From CBDBBY01 sp965205055 (GTDB taxonomy: Bacteria > Pseudomonadota > Alphaproteobacteria > Rhodobacterales > Rhodobacteraceae): 64,000 nucleotides of DNA. The notes beneath the pieces were generated by a model that saw only the letters and a program-made list of their open reading frames with translations, searched no databases and was not told the origin of the DNA. Below are positions 1 to 8,035 of the stretch, in pieces. How positions within the stretch are numbered: the first letter of the stretch is position 1; every line of letters starts with the position of its first letter. A program made the translations under genes and the position numbers. Location of the stretch: assembly GCA_965205055.1 (NCBI GenBank), contig OZ242030.1, forward strand, positions 1,178,001-1,242,000, read 5' to 3'.

Positions 1-186
1 CATCCGGAGCCTATCCAGTGCCGTCGACCCTGCAGCGCCACTCGAATTGTCGTCCCCGTTCACGTCCGAGGCGTCGTCCTCGTTTCCGGCGTTCGCGCTC
101 GTCGTTCCGGGCGGTTTGTCGTCGGAGCATGCGCCAACCAGCAATGCCGCGCTGCAAGCAAGACAAGCCAACAGCTTCAAATTCAT
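1..186 (-). CDS. Lipoprotein, N-terminal part (runs off the left edge)
   Basis: Reading the minus strand from the ATG at 186 gives 62 open codons to the window edge. The protein starts MNLKLLACLACSAALLVGAC, a short positively charged start, a hydrophobic stretch and a lipobox (LVGAC), so Cys20 would be lipidated and the protein anchored in a membrane facing the periplasm. The next 40 residues are Asp/Asn/Gly/Ser-rich, a flexible tether as in many small lipoproteins. The function cannot be read from this part. The signal peptide is clear; the downstream domain lies outside the window. Confidence 0.72.
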   Translation of the reverse strand, partial: MNLKLLACLACSAALLVGACSDDKPPGTTSANAGNEDDASDVNGDDNSSGAAGSTALDRLRM

Positions 187-329
187 AGTCGTTTCTCCGT
201 ATAGGTCGCTTGACTGAATGCCTTACGCCGGCCTGCCGCGAGCCGCGTGAAGCATATCGACAATATCACCTGCCAGCCAACATTTCAAACAGGATGCTCT
301 GCGGTCTGCGAGGGTGTGTTTCATTTTGG

Positions 330-440
330 TCAGACCGCAGCACGAAAAGCCCTCCAATCAAAGCATTCGGCACAACGATTGTTTTCGATGCGGCATTTGA
401 TGGCAAGCAGAGCGTTGGCCTCGCTTTCGACCAGCTCAGA
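330..440 (-). pseudogene. ISKra4-family transposase, C-terminal remnant
   Basis: The minus strand reads ANALLAIKCRIENN then CFDWRAFRAAV and a stop at 330-332. This matches the extreme C-terminus of ISKra4-type transposases, in which a Trp/Gly/Ala-rich ANALLAIKC stretch is followed by a DWRA tail. The same tail appears at 19915-20225 and 54319-54396. Only about 35 codons remain and nothing upstream is recognisable, so this is a dead fragment. It abuts the dsbD-like remnant that follows. Confidence 0.55.
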
Positions 441-718
441 AAGTAAAATCCGCGGAAACTCTTTGGCCCGCCCCCAAATATTCGTTGAAGGGGATTCCAG
501 TTGTCTCGGCTATGAAGAAGGAAGTCGTTCTTACGGCATATCTGCAACCGGAAAGTCCGGGCGGGGATATTGCCGTCCTTCTTAATTCCGAATTCGCCAT
601 ATGCAACAATATTTGTATCCCGACTGATGCGACATTGTCGGCGGAACTTCCGGGGCGCGATGTGATTCTTACTGGTCGAAAAGCTGAACAATTTGCACAC
701 AATGGCTTGTTTACTTGA
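440..718 (+). pseudogene. DsbD N-terminal-domain-like protein, truncated remnant
   Basis: The frame open from about 440 reads LWPAPKYSLKGIPV, then KEVVLTAYLQPE, then FAICNNICIPTDATLSAELP, and stops at 718. Bacterial thiol:disulfide interchange proteins (DsbD/ScsB alpha domain) have the same succession: a WPAP start, a strand with VVLP-like residues and a CxxICIP motif whose cysteine shuttles electrons in the periplasm. There is no proper start codon or signal peptide because the 5' side is replaced by ISKra4 debris, and the stop falls inside an 89-bp repeat. About 90 codons of a gene usually two to several times longer remain. The family call is good; the gene is not functional. Confidence 0.5.
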
Positions 719-789
719 ATCCGCAGAGTCTACATTTTGTGCGTTCGGCGGCGTCTGAGTTCACCCATTTATGCGACTGCGCATTGACG
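701..789 (+). repeat. Copy A of a dispersed 89-bp repeat
   Basis: This stretch aligns without gaps, by eye with roughly ten mismatches, to the reverse complement of 51061-51149. Its best conserved core is CGCAGAGTCTACATTTTGTG, followed by CGTTCGG and TGAGTTCACC. It starts inside the 3' end of the dsbD-like remnant. It is probably the end of an insertion sequence, but no transposase lies next to either copy. Confidence 0.6.
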
Positions 790-974
790 CCGGGCCTGCG
801 GATCCATCCAATTCGCGCCGAAAACCCAGCTCCGGCGAGAAGCAACATCTTGTGGCTGCGGACTCAAAGAAATAAGCCATTGCACGCAACCTTTCGTGTA
901 GGCGACCCTGATGAAAGTCCGCGCTGCAATTCACTGCTTCCGAATACGTCCACAAGGTTGCGCTTGAATACGCA

Positions 975-1375
975 TTGCCGACGATAAATCGACGAGACCC
1001 CCATTTCGTTCTCGAATACTTGGATGATCGATTCCAATTCGAGGAGGCGGAGGTGCATCGCGAAGCCGAGAACCTCGTCGCGACATCGGTCATGCGTTAC
1101 CGCGGCGAAGGCACTGTATTGGTCGACAGGTCGGCAATCCGGTCGACCGCGATTTTCGACGGGAAAGCAATAGAATTTCGCGGGTGCGACGGTTCTTGAA
1201 TCAATCCTCGGCACAATACGCAGCAAAACTGTTTTTGAGTCCGGCGGCATGATTCAGTCGGATGACATTTTAGAGCTTGCAAGCCCAGCCAACTCGGACA
1301 AACTCATCTTCGACGATTGGAATAATAGCGTCTCGTTTGTGACGAGGCGTTTTCCAAACAGAGGAATAAGCTAGT
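975..1375 (+). pseudogene. Possible decayed reading frame, unrecognised
   Basis: One frame is open from 975 to 1197 (VMRYRGEGTVLVDRSAIR, then FDGKAIEFRG). If one base is skipped near 1188 the reading continues to 1375 as VLESILGTIRSKTVFESGG, then FDDWNNSVSFVTRRF and a stop. The two halves could belong to one gene broken by a frameshift. I do not recognise the product, and chance open frames of this size are common at this GC content. Confidence 0.2.
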
Positions 1376-1645
1376 TTATTTTGATTTCTTTTGCGCCTTG
1401 TGAGCTTTGATGAAAACTGCAAATTGGGTGAATGCATCCATCTCGGCAACGGAAAATCCTATTCGCAAGGCATAGGCTTCTTCATCCTGTGAAGCGGCCA
1501 CGATGTCTACTAGGAAAACGTCGTCCTCAAAGCCTCGAAAACATGGAAAGAGTATTGCAGCGGCAGCAAACAATTGATGATGTTCTCGGACGAGTTCCCC
1601 AGGCACCCAACGGTTCAACGTGCATTGAATGTGATGAAGTCGCAT
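1376..1645 (-). CDS. Small hypothetical protein
   Basis: An 89-codon frame with the ATG at 1645 and the stop at 1376. The product is mixed hydrophobic (LFAAAAILFPCFRGF) and ends in a lysine-rich tail (KAHKAQKKSK). No convincing ribosome-binding site precedes the ATG and I recognise no family. It may be the 3' remnant of a larger gene, since the region upstream is also debris-like. Confidence 0.25.
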   Translation of the reverse strand: MRLHHIQCTLNRWVPGELVREHHQLFAAAAILFPCFRGFEDDVFLVDIVAASQDEEAYALRIGFSVAEMDAFTQFAVFIKAHKAQKKSK

Positions 1646-1786
1646 TCCGTGTAGATCTTCCTATCACTTTCCTTGGGAACGCGATATTCATGGAGGCGAA
1701 TGAGGTTCAGAAAGATTTATTTCCAGCAGCAATGTGGTGAAAATGCTGAGAAGCTTGACTAAATCAAGTTTCAAGGCAACCGGGTT

Positions 1787-2515
1787 TTAATGCGCTAACT
1801 TCAGAACTGGCGGCTTTTCATCCAGCTGCAGATATGCGCTCCAGAGCTCAGTCTTTCTGTAGATGCGGTCAACCACCTTTCGTCCGTTGTCGCGATTTTC
1901 TTCCAACAAACCACAATACATCAAGGGGTCGAGCACCCAAAGATAGAGACTGTGCGTTCTGGGATCGAACTCATTGGGCTCGTCTTCAGCCCCATAAAGG
2001 GTTTCCGTCAGTTGCTTGCCGCTGGCCCCGTAGGTGGTTTCAATGTCCAGAACGTTGAGCCAGATATCCCAGTTGCCGATCAATCCGGACTTCCACCGGG
2101 AGCAGACCATATTGGGATCACCAAATAGGATGAACTGAACCAGTCGGCTGAACCGAGCAAATCGATCCGCAAACAGCATCCTTCCGGCTTTGCTCAGCAT
2201 CAGCTTGCCCTTGTAGTGGCGCAGCAGTCTGAGGTACCAAAGATGCTGGTGCAGTCGCCAAAAGGGTTCAAAATGGTACTCATCGGCGACTTTGATCGGC
2301 ATGAAGCCATGGTAAATTTCAGCTTCGGTCCAGCCGGGCCATTGGATTTCCAAGATAGCCTCGGCAACCAAATCCCGTTTGAACGCCTTGCTCTTGGTCA
2401 ATGGAATGCCTTTGGGGCACTCGTCGAACTTCTTGTCGATAAAATCCAGAGCCCGGACCAAAGGCGATTTATACAGCAGAGGATCGTCCCCGGAAAGCGT
2501 TCGGAAACCATACAT
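1787..2515 (-). CDS. Hypothetical protein, 242 aa
   Basis: A 242-codon frame from the ATG at 2515. The product is rich in Trp, Phe and Tyr. It has a central segment (LHQHLWYLRLLRHYKGKLMLSKAGR by position, about residues 88-113) that reads like a small winged-helix or ADAM-like module, then a C-terminal half with WLNVLDIETTYG and RTHSLYLWVLDPL. I cannot name the family. Codon use and length support a real gene. Its 5' end is separated from the divergently oriented neighbour at 2645 by about 130 bp, so the two may share a promoter region. Confidence 0.55.
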   Translation of the reverse strand: MYGFRTLSGDDPLLYKSPLVRALDFIDKKFDECPKGIPLTKSKAFKRDLVAEAILEIQWPGWTEAEIYHGFMPIKVADEYHFEPFWRLHQHLWYLRLLRHYKGKLMLSKAGRMLFADRFARFSRLVQFILFGDPNMVCSRWKSGLIGNWDIWLNVLDIETTYGASGKQLTETLYGAEDEPNEFDPRTHSLYLWVLDPLMYCGLLEENRDNGRKVVDRIYRKTELWSAYLQLDEKPPVLKLAH

Positions 2516-2644
2516 GGGAAACTGCTTAACGCGTTGCGGTTCTCGACGTCAACCTAAGTTAAGCAGATGTCGCATTTGATCCGACTTGTCTCCAGCTTCG
2601 CCATTGAATAGTTTCGCGACAACTTCGTCTGCGCCGGATACCCG

Positions 2645-3211
2645 ATGAACACAGCCAAGCCAACTTGGAAGACCGTCAAATCGAAGATTGCCCATTGTGA
2701 CAAAGCGCAGCTGATGGTCCTCATCCGGGATCTCTATGGGCTGAACAAGCCGAACGCAGATTTCCTGCATGCGCGTTTGCTAGGGGACGCCAACGGTGCT
2801 CAATCCTTGGAGCCTTACAAACGGCGCATCCGCGAAGCCGTCAGTCCCGAAGAGCCATGGAAGCAGTATGTGAGTTTGTCAGCGGGACGCAAAGCCATCA
2901 GCGAATACCGCAAAGCCAATGGGGATGCCCGTGGTCTGCTTGAATTGATGTTGTACTACGTGCGTTGCGGAAACGATTTCACCTTGGAATTCGGCGACAT
3001 CGATGAGCCCTTCTACAACAGCATGTGCAGCATGGTGGATCAATTCTGCAAACTATTGATCAAACAAGAGGATCCCAATTTGGCCAGCGAGTTTGTCGCG
3101 CAGTTGGAGGTTGAATTCCAACGCATTGACGGTCGAATGGGTTGGGGTTACGCAGATGAAATTCGCGATCAACTGATGGGTCTGAAAGACGCTTTCCCCG
3201 GGAACGATTGA
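2645..3211 (+). CDS. DUF6155-like hypothetical protein
   Basis: 188 codons. The N-terminus (KSKIAHCDKAQLMVLIRDLY, then NKPNADFLHARLL) resembles a small helical cytoplasmic family catalogued as DUF6155, whose members begin with a K..L..L...ELI.LI.ELY pattern followed by a ...FL...L stretch. The rest is helical with acidic surfaces (LEFGDIDEPFYNSM, VDQFCKLLIKQED). No function is known. The gene stands alone and is followed within 12 bp by an IS3-like end, so an insertion may have landed just after its stop. Confidence 0.5.
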   Translation: MNTAKPTWKTVKSKIAHCDKAQLMVLIRDLYGLNKPNADFLHARLLGDANGAQSLEPYKRRIREAVSPEEPWKQYVSLSAGRKAISEYRKANGDARGLLELMLYYVRCGNDFTLEFGDIDEPFYNSMCSMVDQFCKLLIKQEDPNLASEFVAQLEVEFQRIDGRMGWGYADEIRDQLMGLKDAFPGND

Positions 3212-3222
3212 TCCAAACGTTT

Positions 3223-3282
3223 AGCTGCCCCGGGTTTTCCGGAGAGCAGTCGGCTAAGCAAGCAAGCCGGAGACTCGAAGGA
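3223..3282 (+). repeat. IS3-like left-end remnant, copy 1
   Basis: The sequence begins AGCTGCCCCGGGTTTTCCGG and continues AGAGCAGTCGGCTAAGCAAG, then GCCGGAGACTCGAAGG. It is closely related to 27327-27396 and more weakly to 16635-16716. A TGAACTGCCCC-like terminus followed by a short leader and an ATG reading MSE.KHTP resembles the left end of an IS3-family element up to the start of orfA. That identity is inferred. No transposase follows here. Confidence 0.45.
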
Positions 3283-3614
3283 CAAAATTCTCCAATGCTC
3301 GTCGGGTTTTATAGAGTTGCGGGATGAGTGCCGTGGTTCCACCCAGATGAAAAGCGCTCTATTTGACAAGCGAAGATAACGGCGGGTTTGCAGCCCAGCT
3401 GCTGCCGTTTGCGTGTCGCCTTGCCTCTGCAATGCAGATTTTTCCCTGTCCAACTCCAAGCTTTGGTTCAAGCGCTCTCGCATGCCTGCCCTCTTTGCCG
3501 CCGTGACATTCGTTGCGCTGGCCTGCATGGAAATGTCTGGACTGAAGTCCATCGATCCAACGATTCCATTCCGGCGCGAGCGACTTCAGTTTCTTCGCAA
3601 ATTCTTGGGCTGGC

Positions 3615-4154
3615 TTACTTTCGTTTCAGGTGCTCGTCGAGACGCGGCATGATTTCGACAAAGTTGCATGGTCGGTGCCTGTAGTCGAACTGCTTGGATA
3701 GAATTTCATCCCACGCATCCTTGCATGCGCCTGGCGATCCCGGCAAAGCGAACAGATAGGTTCCGTTCGAAACGCCCGCGCAAGCTCTCGACTGAACGGC
3801 CGAAGTCCCGATGGACTTCATCGAGACCAACGTGAACATGGCCGAAAACGCGTCGATTTCTTTTTCGTATACATCGCGATGAGCCTCCACCGTGACGTCC
3901 CGGCCAGTCAGGCCGGTACCGCCCGTAGAGATGACCGCGTCAACTTCAGGGTCCGCGGACAATTCCCGCAGCTGCTCTGAAATTTTTGCGCGGTCGTCCT
4001 TTACTATCCGTCTGCAAGACAGCGCATGGCCGTCCTTCTTGACCCGGGTCTCAAGAATGTCGCCAGACCGGTCCGTCCCAGGCGTGCGGGTGTCGGATAC
4101 GGTCAGCAATGCAATCCGCACCGGCAAGAAATCTCGCGAGAGGTCAAGTGTCAT
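3615..4154 (-). CDS. moaB: Molybdenum cofactor biosynthesis protein MoaB
   Basis: The 179-residue protein matches the MoaB/Mog fold, which adenylates molybdopterin before molybdenum insertion (or is proposed to in MoaB-type members). Visible are the opening strand IALLTVSDTRTPGTDRSGD (residues about 13-31), the STGGTG substrate loop (about 85-90) followed by TGRDVTVE, the SRACAG turn, and LFALPGSPGACKDAWDEIL near the C-terminus. Length is normal for the family. Its start overlaps the stop of the upstream glycosylase gene by 4 bp, so the two are co-transcribed and probably translationally coupled. Confidence 0.9.
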   Translation of the reverse strand: MTLDLSRDFLPVRIALLTVSDTRTPGTDRSGDILETRVKKDGHALSCRRIVKDDRAKISEQLRELSADPEVDAVISTGGTGLTGRDVTVEAHRDVYEKEIDAFSAMFTLVSMKSIGTSAVQSRACAGVSNGTYLFALPGSPGACKDAWDEILSKQFDYRHRPCNFVEIMPRLDEHLKRK

Positions 4155-4996
4155 TGGACGCTCTTCAGCCGTTTCCTGATCTCAATCAGATCCCACCAGG
4201 AATACATTTTTGATTGCGCATTCCTGAGCAGATACGCAGGATGGAACATCGGCATGACCGGAATCCCCCGGAAGTCCTGCCAGTTGCCGCGCAGCCTGGT
4301 GATCCTGTCTTTCCCGATCAGCGCGCTGCAGGGAACGTTCCCCATGAGGACAAGGATTTCGGGCTTGGCCAGTTCGATGTGCTTCGCGGTGAACGGAAAC
4401 ATGACCCGCAGTTCTTCGGGAGTCGGATTCCGGTTTCCGCGCGGTCGCCACGGCACTGCGTTCGCAATGTAAAGCGCCCGGTCGGGCTCTTGCGCAGTGC
4501 GCGACATTCCAATCGCGTCGAACATTCGATCAAGCAATTTCCCTGCCCTTCCGACGAACGGCTTGCCGATTCGGTCCTCGTCCGCGCCCGGCGCTTCGCC
4601 GACAATCATAACCTTTGCTTCAGGATTGCCGTCGGAAAATACAAGCTTGGTCGCCTCGCCCTTCAGTGCGCAATGCTCGAAATCATTTGTGGCTTTGCGG
4701 AGCGACTCAAGATCGCCGGAATTCGCCGCCGCAATTTCTGCGAACCTGACCGCACGCTGTTCTGAAACCTCAGTCTGCAGCCCATCAAGCGCTTGCGGCG
4801 GTCGGCTTTCGAAATTCCTATCAAGATCCGGATCAACTTCGGCCGCTGCAGATTGCCGTGCATCGGGTCCGGGCGCGGCAGCTTTCGGAGGCTCCGGATT
4901 GACAAGATATCTGTCGACAGGGGCATCGCCGATCGTCTCGTCCACGCCCATGTCCAAATACCATTCAAGGATTCTTTTGGCGTCAGTCGAGGTCAT
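4151..4996 (-). CDS. Family 4/5-type uracil-DNA glycosylase
   Basis: 281 residues. The N-terminal 100 residues are a Pro/Ala-rich, low-conservation extension. The catalytic core begins with LVFSDGNPEAKVMIVGEAPG (about 119-138), runs through EDRIGKPFVGRAGKLLDRM and VPWRPRGNRNPTPEE, and ends with MFHPAYLLR carrying the active-site His. These are hallmarks of the thermostable/family-4 branch that removes uracil from DNA. The whole protein contains only two cysteines (109 and one in VPCSAL), too few for the 4Fe-4S cluster of classical family 4 enzymes. It is coupled to moaB by a 4-bp overlap. Confidence 0.87.
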   Translation of the reverse strand: MTSTDAKRILEWYLDMGVDETIGDAPVDRYLVNPEPPKAAAPGPDARQSAAAEVDPDLDRNFESRPPQALDGLQTEVSEQRAVRFAEIAAANSGDLESLRKATNDFEHCALKGEATKLVFSDGNPEAKVMIVGEAPGADEDRIGKPFVGRAGKLLDRMFDAIGMSRTAQEPDRALYIANAVPWRPRGNRNPTPEELRVMFPFTAKHIELAKPEILVLMGNVPCSALIGKDRITRLRGNWQDFRGIPVMPMFHPAYLLRNAQSKMYSWWDLIEIRKRLKSVQ

Positions 4997-5533
4997 TGAA
5001 ACTCATCGCAGGTTGAACCGGCTTCGAACCGGATTTGTTCGAAACGAATTGCAACAACCATCTTTGGAAATTCTCGCCGCAATTTGCAAGCAATTCGACG
5101 GATTCGTGCGCATCAAGGAATCTGGCGAGATTTGCGACAATCGCCCGCCGCCCGTATCGTCGTGAACCGAATGCGATCCTGCGAATGCCAAGAGCTGCCG
5201 GATGAATGCTGACTTGTGAAGCATACCTCGATTGCCGCGCAGCCGAGAAGTTCTTGGCACAGCGCATGTCCCTCGCTTCGATCTGCGCAGGCTCGGATAT
5301 GCCGACGCGGGAGTTCGAGACAAGTAGATTGTGGCCAAGCCGCGCAAGGGAATTTTTGCGTCCACCGCCTGCGCATTGCACTGACCGAACCTCTCGCCTC
5401 CAAGGTCATGTAAGGCCGCAATGAAAGCAAAACCGCGAGGGTGCCGACGACTTGGAATTTGCAATGGCAGGACACTTGGAATAGCCCTCGCCTGGAAACG
5501 CATGCGTCCTGAAACACCGCTGAGGAGGTTGGC
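4997..5533. other. Interval without a confident gene
   Basis: All frames were read. The minus strand has several short overlapping open stretches, for example VSIHPAALGIRRIAFGS followed by VANLARFLDAHE, which faintly recall the end of an HpcH/CitE-type lyase. They need at least two frame changes and have no start. I treat this as decayed or non-coding sequence. The last bases (5523-5528, GAGGAGG) are the ribosome-binding site of plsY. Confidence 0.4.
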
Positions 5534-6160
5534 TTGTTTCTTCCCGAATTCACTACTCCGCCGATCTACTTGGCACTCGCGGCACTGATTTCCTACCTTG
5601 TCGGCTCGATCGCATTCGGGTTGGTGATCACCAAAGTCCTGGGACTCGGCGACATCAGGCAAACCGGGTCGGGGAACATCGGCACGACAAACGTGCTTAG
5701 GACAGGCAACAAATCCGCCGCAGCCGCCACGTTGATATTCGATTCGTGCAAGGGTCTGGCACCTGTATTGATCGCGTGGTCCTATTTCGGAAGCGACGCG
5801 GCGCAGGTGGCTGGAGTTTCGGCCTTTTTGGGGCACCTGTTTCCCGTTTGGCTCCGGTTCAAGGGCGGCAAGGGAGTGGCTACCTTCCTTGGCGCATTGC
5901 TCGGATTGTCTTTGTTCGCCGGCGCAGCGGCGTGCGCGACATGGCTCTGCCTGGCATTTCTTACGCGATTTTCCTCCGTCGCGTCGCTGAGCGCCGCATT
6001 GACGGGGCCGTTGTGGCTATGGATGTTCGGTTCTGCCGATGCCATTGCGGCGACGGCATTCATGTCGGTTCTCGTTTGGATTCGACACGCAAGCAACATT
6101 CGTCGCCTGATTGACGGAAAAGAATCGAAACTCTCTTTACGCAGTTCGTCCGGCAATTAG
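5534..6160 (+). CDS. plsY: Acyl-phosphate:glycerol-3-phosphate acyltransferase PlsY
   Basis: The 208-residue polytopic inner-membrane enzyme transfers an acyl group from acyl-phosphate to glycerol-3-phosphate, the first step of phospholipid synthesis. All three PlsY signatures are present: GSGNIGTTNVLR (about 47-58), FLGHLFPVWLRFKGGKGVAT (about 98-117) and the HASNIRRL motif near the C-terminus. Hydrophobic segments alternate with these loops. The start is a TTG at 5534, chosen because a strong GAGGAGG lies 5 bp upstream and because MFLPEF is the normal PlsY start region. It stands alone and faces gshA convergently. Confidence 0.93.
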   Translation: MFLPEFTTPPIYLALAALISYLVGSIAFGLVITKVLGLGDIRQTGSGNIGTTNVLRTGNKSAAAATLIFDSCKGLAPVLIAWSYFGSDAAQVAGVSAFLGHLFPVWLRFKGGKGVATFLGALLGLSLFAGAAACATWLCLAFLTRFSSVASLSAALTGPLWLWMFGSADAIAATAFMSVLVWIRHASNIRRLIDGKESKLSLRSSSGN

Positions 6161-6175
6161 GCGAATGAATTGCCG
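6151..6175 (+). terminator. Hairpin at the plsY stop, possible bidirectional terminator
   Basis: CGGCAATT at 6151-6158 pairs perfectly with AATTGCCG at 6168-6175 around a 9-nt loop. It overlaps the plsY TAG codon. It lies between the convergent plsY and gshA genes, about 95 bp short of the gshA stop. The T-run is weak (CCTTTC), so termination would be modest. Confidence 0.4.
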
Positions 6176-6269
6176 CCTTTCATCGAGAAACAACGCGGTC
6201 AGCAAAAGAAATCCAAAAATCGCAATCGGTGAATCGCGCGTCGCCGTCATGCTTGGACCGGATCCGAGT

Positions 6270-7640
6270 TCAGTAACAGTATTCGTCATAAATTCGTCCG
6301 AGACCGCCGTCCCACTCGTTGCGGAATTTCTCAAGCAACTCCTCTGCCGGGGATGCTTTCGCTTCCAGGCTTTCTTTCAGGGAGTCGAGAAAATGCGTCT
6401 CGTCCGGCACCAATCCGTCGGAACCCGCGTAGTTTCGCCTCCGGAGCCCATCTTCGGAGATTTCCAAGCATCCGGCCGCGAGTTCCAATAAAGAAATCTT
6501 CTCATGCCGGCCCTTCAAGCCGTGCTTCACCGCTTCAATGCGAAGCCCTTCCCGGTCTTCTCCGCTGAATTCCTTCACCATGTCCCAAGCGGCATCAAGC
6601 GAGTTCTGCTCATATAGAATCCCCACCCAGAATGCCGGAAGAGCGCAGAGCTTGCGCCAAGGACCGCCATCGGCACCGCGCATCTCCATGAACTGCTTTA
6701 TCCGCGCTTCCGGGAAAATCGTCGTAAGGTGATCAGCCCAATCCGATACCCGAGGCAGCTCGCCCGGCAGGGACGGCAAACGCCCGGCCATGAAATCCCT
6801 GAACGACTGGCCGCGCGCGTCCACGTATTTTCCGTCGCGGTAGACGAAATACATCGGAACATCCAAAGCGTAATCGACCCAGGCCTCAAATCCGAATCCT
6901 CCATCGAATGCGAATGGGAGCATTCCGGTTCGGTCGGGGTCCACATCCCTCCAGATCCGTCCGCGCATGCTCAAGTTTTCGGATTCGCGCCCGGCGTAGA
7001 AGGGCGAATTCGCGAAGAACGCTGTGGCGACGGGCTGGAGCGCCAACGCGACCCGGAGCTTCTTGACCATGTCTTCTTCGGACGCGAAGTCGAGATTGAC
7101 CTGAATCGTGCATGTCAAATACATCATGTCGAGGCCCATCGTGCCCGCGTGCTCCATGTATTTGGTCATGAGCTCGTATCGACCTTTGGGCATCGTCGGC
7201 ATCTCTTCGCGCCTCCACTCCGGGGCCACGCCCAATCCGATGAAACCCGCGCCGATCTCATCCGCTATTTCGCGCACCTCACGCAGGTGGTTGTTCACTT
7301 CATCGCAGGTCTGATGGAGAGTTTTCAGCGGCGCTCCGGAAAGCTCGAGTTGTCCGCCGGGTTCAAGCGACACATTCGCTCCGCCTTTCGACAGCCCGAC
7401 GATGCCTCCCGCCTCTTCGACGGGCTCCCAACCGAACCTGTCGCGAAGACCTTCCAAAATGGTTTTGATTGAGCAGCGGCCGTCGTAAGGCAGAGGCCGA
7501 TGGTCGGAGCGCCGAAAGCCGAATTTCTCATGTTCGGTTCCAATCAGCCAATTGCTTTTCGGCTTGCAGCCGTCGCAAAGATATTGCGCAAGCTGTTCCG
7601 GCTTTTCGATCAAGCCCGTGCCGGACTGAGGTATGGACAT
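6270..7640 (-). CDS. gshA: Glutamate--cysteine ligase (plant/proteobacterial type)
   Basis: The 456-residue cytoplasmic enzyme joins Glu and Cys, the first step of glutathione synthesis. It belongs to the alphaproteobacterial/plant GCS2-like class. Visible are LIGTEHEKFGFR (about 32-43), the Glu/Mg-binding region GANVSLEPGGQLELSGAP (about 88-105), MMYLTCTIQVNLDF and RIWRDVDPDRTGMLPF, and IKQFMEMRGADGGPW near two-thirds of the length. Length is normal. About 70 bp upstream of the start plus the first 65-70 codons are duplicated at 16110-16405 as a truncated copy. In related genomes I recall gshA lying next to rsmE; here they are 25 kb apart, consistent with rearrangement. Confidence 0.93.
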   Translation of the reverse strand: MSIPQSGTGLIEKPEQLAQYLCDGCKPKSNWLIGTEHEKFGFRRSDHRPLPYDGRCSIKTILEGLRDRFGWEPVEEAGGIVGLSKGGANVSLEPGGQLELSGAPLKTLHQTCDEVNNHLREVREIADEIGAGFIGLGVAPEWRREEMPTMPKGRYELMTKYMEHAGTMGLDMMYLTCTIQVNLDFASEEDMVKKLRVALALQPVATAFFANSPFYAGRESENLSMRGRIWRDVDPDRTGMLPFAFDGGFGFEAWVDYALDVPMYFVYRDGKYVDARGQSFRDFMAGRLPSLPGELPRVSDWADHLTTIFPEARIKQFMEMRGADGGPWRKLCALPAFWVGILYEQNSLDAAWDMVKEFSGEDREGLRIEAVKHGLKGRHEKISLLELAAGCLEISEDGLRRRNYAGSDGLVPDETHFLDSLKESLEAKASPAEELLEKFRNEWDGGLGRIYDEYCY

Positions 7641-7720
7641 CGAATCTGATTCCGGTGCCGAAGGTGAATCCGCGAACTAGACTCGATGCTCGGCGAACTT
7701 CAAGTCAGGAAATGAAACGC
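7430..7720 (-). repeat. 5' end of gshA and upstream region, source of a truncated duplicate
   Basis: This segment and 16110-16405 align closely in the same orientation. The match covers the gshA start region (CDGCKPKSNWLIGTEHEKF in both) and about 70 bp upstream, for example TGCTCG.CGAACTTCAAG and TCAGGAAATGAA. It stops near TCGACGGGCTCCC on the gshA side and GGCGGACTCCC in the copy. Confidence 0.75.
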
Positions 7721-8035
7721 CAGCGGCGGCCGCACTTGCCGTCGCGCTGAGCTCCTCGCGCCAGATTATATCGTTTTTGAGTTTCCCCGCATCACTTCCC
7801 GTTTAGATCGTCAGGCCGGGTGTTGCGTGGTCCGATGTTTTCAATTGATGCCGATTGGCTGCGGGCTCGGCCAAGATTGGCCGCAGAACCGTTTAGCGCA
7901 CGCTGGGGGAAAGGACGCGCGCTCATCATTTTCATGCGGACCTCGCCGAGAGCACGTGCCTTTGTGGCCAGCTGCGGGAACAAAACTCAAAGACAACTCG
8001 TGCCGGACGCGATTATTGCCGAACAGCTCTTGGGT
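7721..8035. other. Interval without a gene between gshA and the restriction operon
   Basis: I see no start with a ribosome-binding site and no recognisable product on either strand. It lies downstream of the res-like stop at 8036 and upstream of gshA, so it should hold the gshA promoter, but I cannot pick out a convincing -35/-10 pair. Confidence 0.4.

Noticed and set aside
5003..5836. 277-codon minus-strand frame overlapping plsY, with CitE-like words in a neighbouring frame
   Set aside because: It overlaps plsY antisense, and the CitE resemblance (IHPAALGI) is short, startless and needs frame changes.
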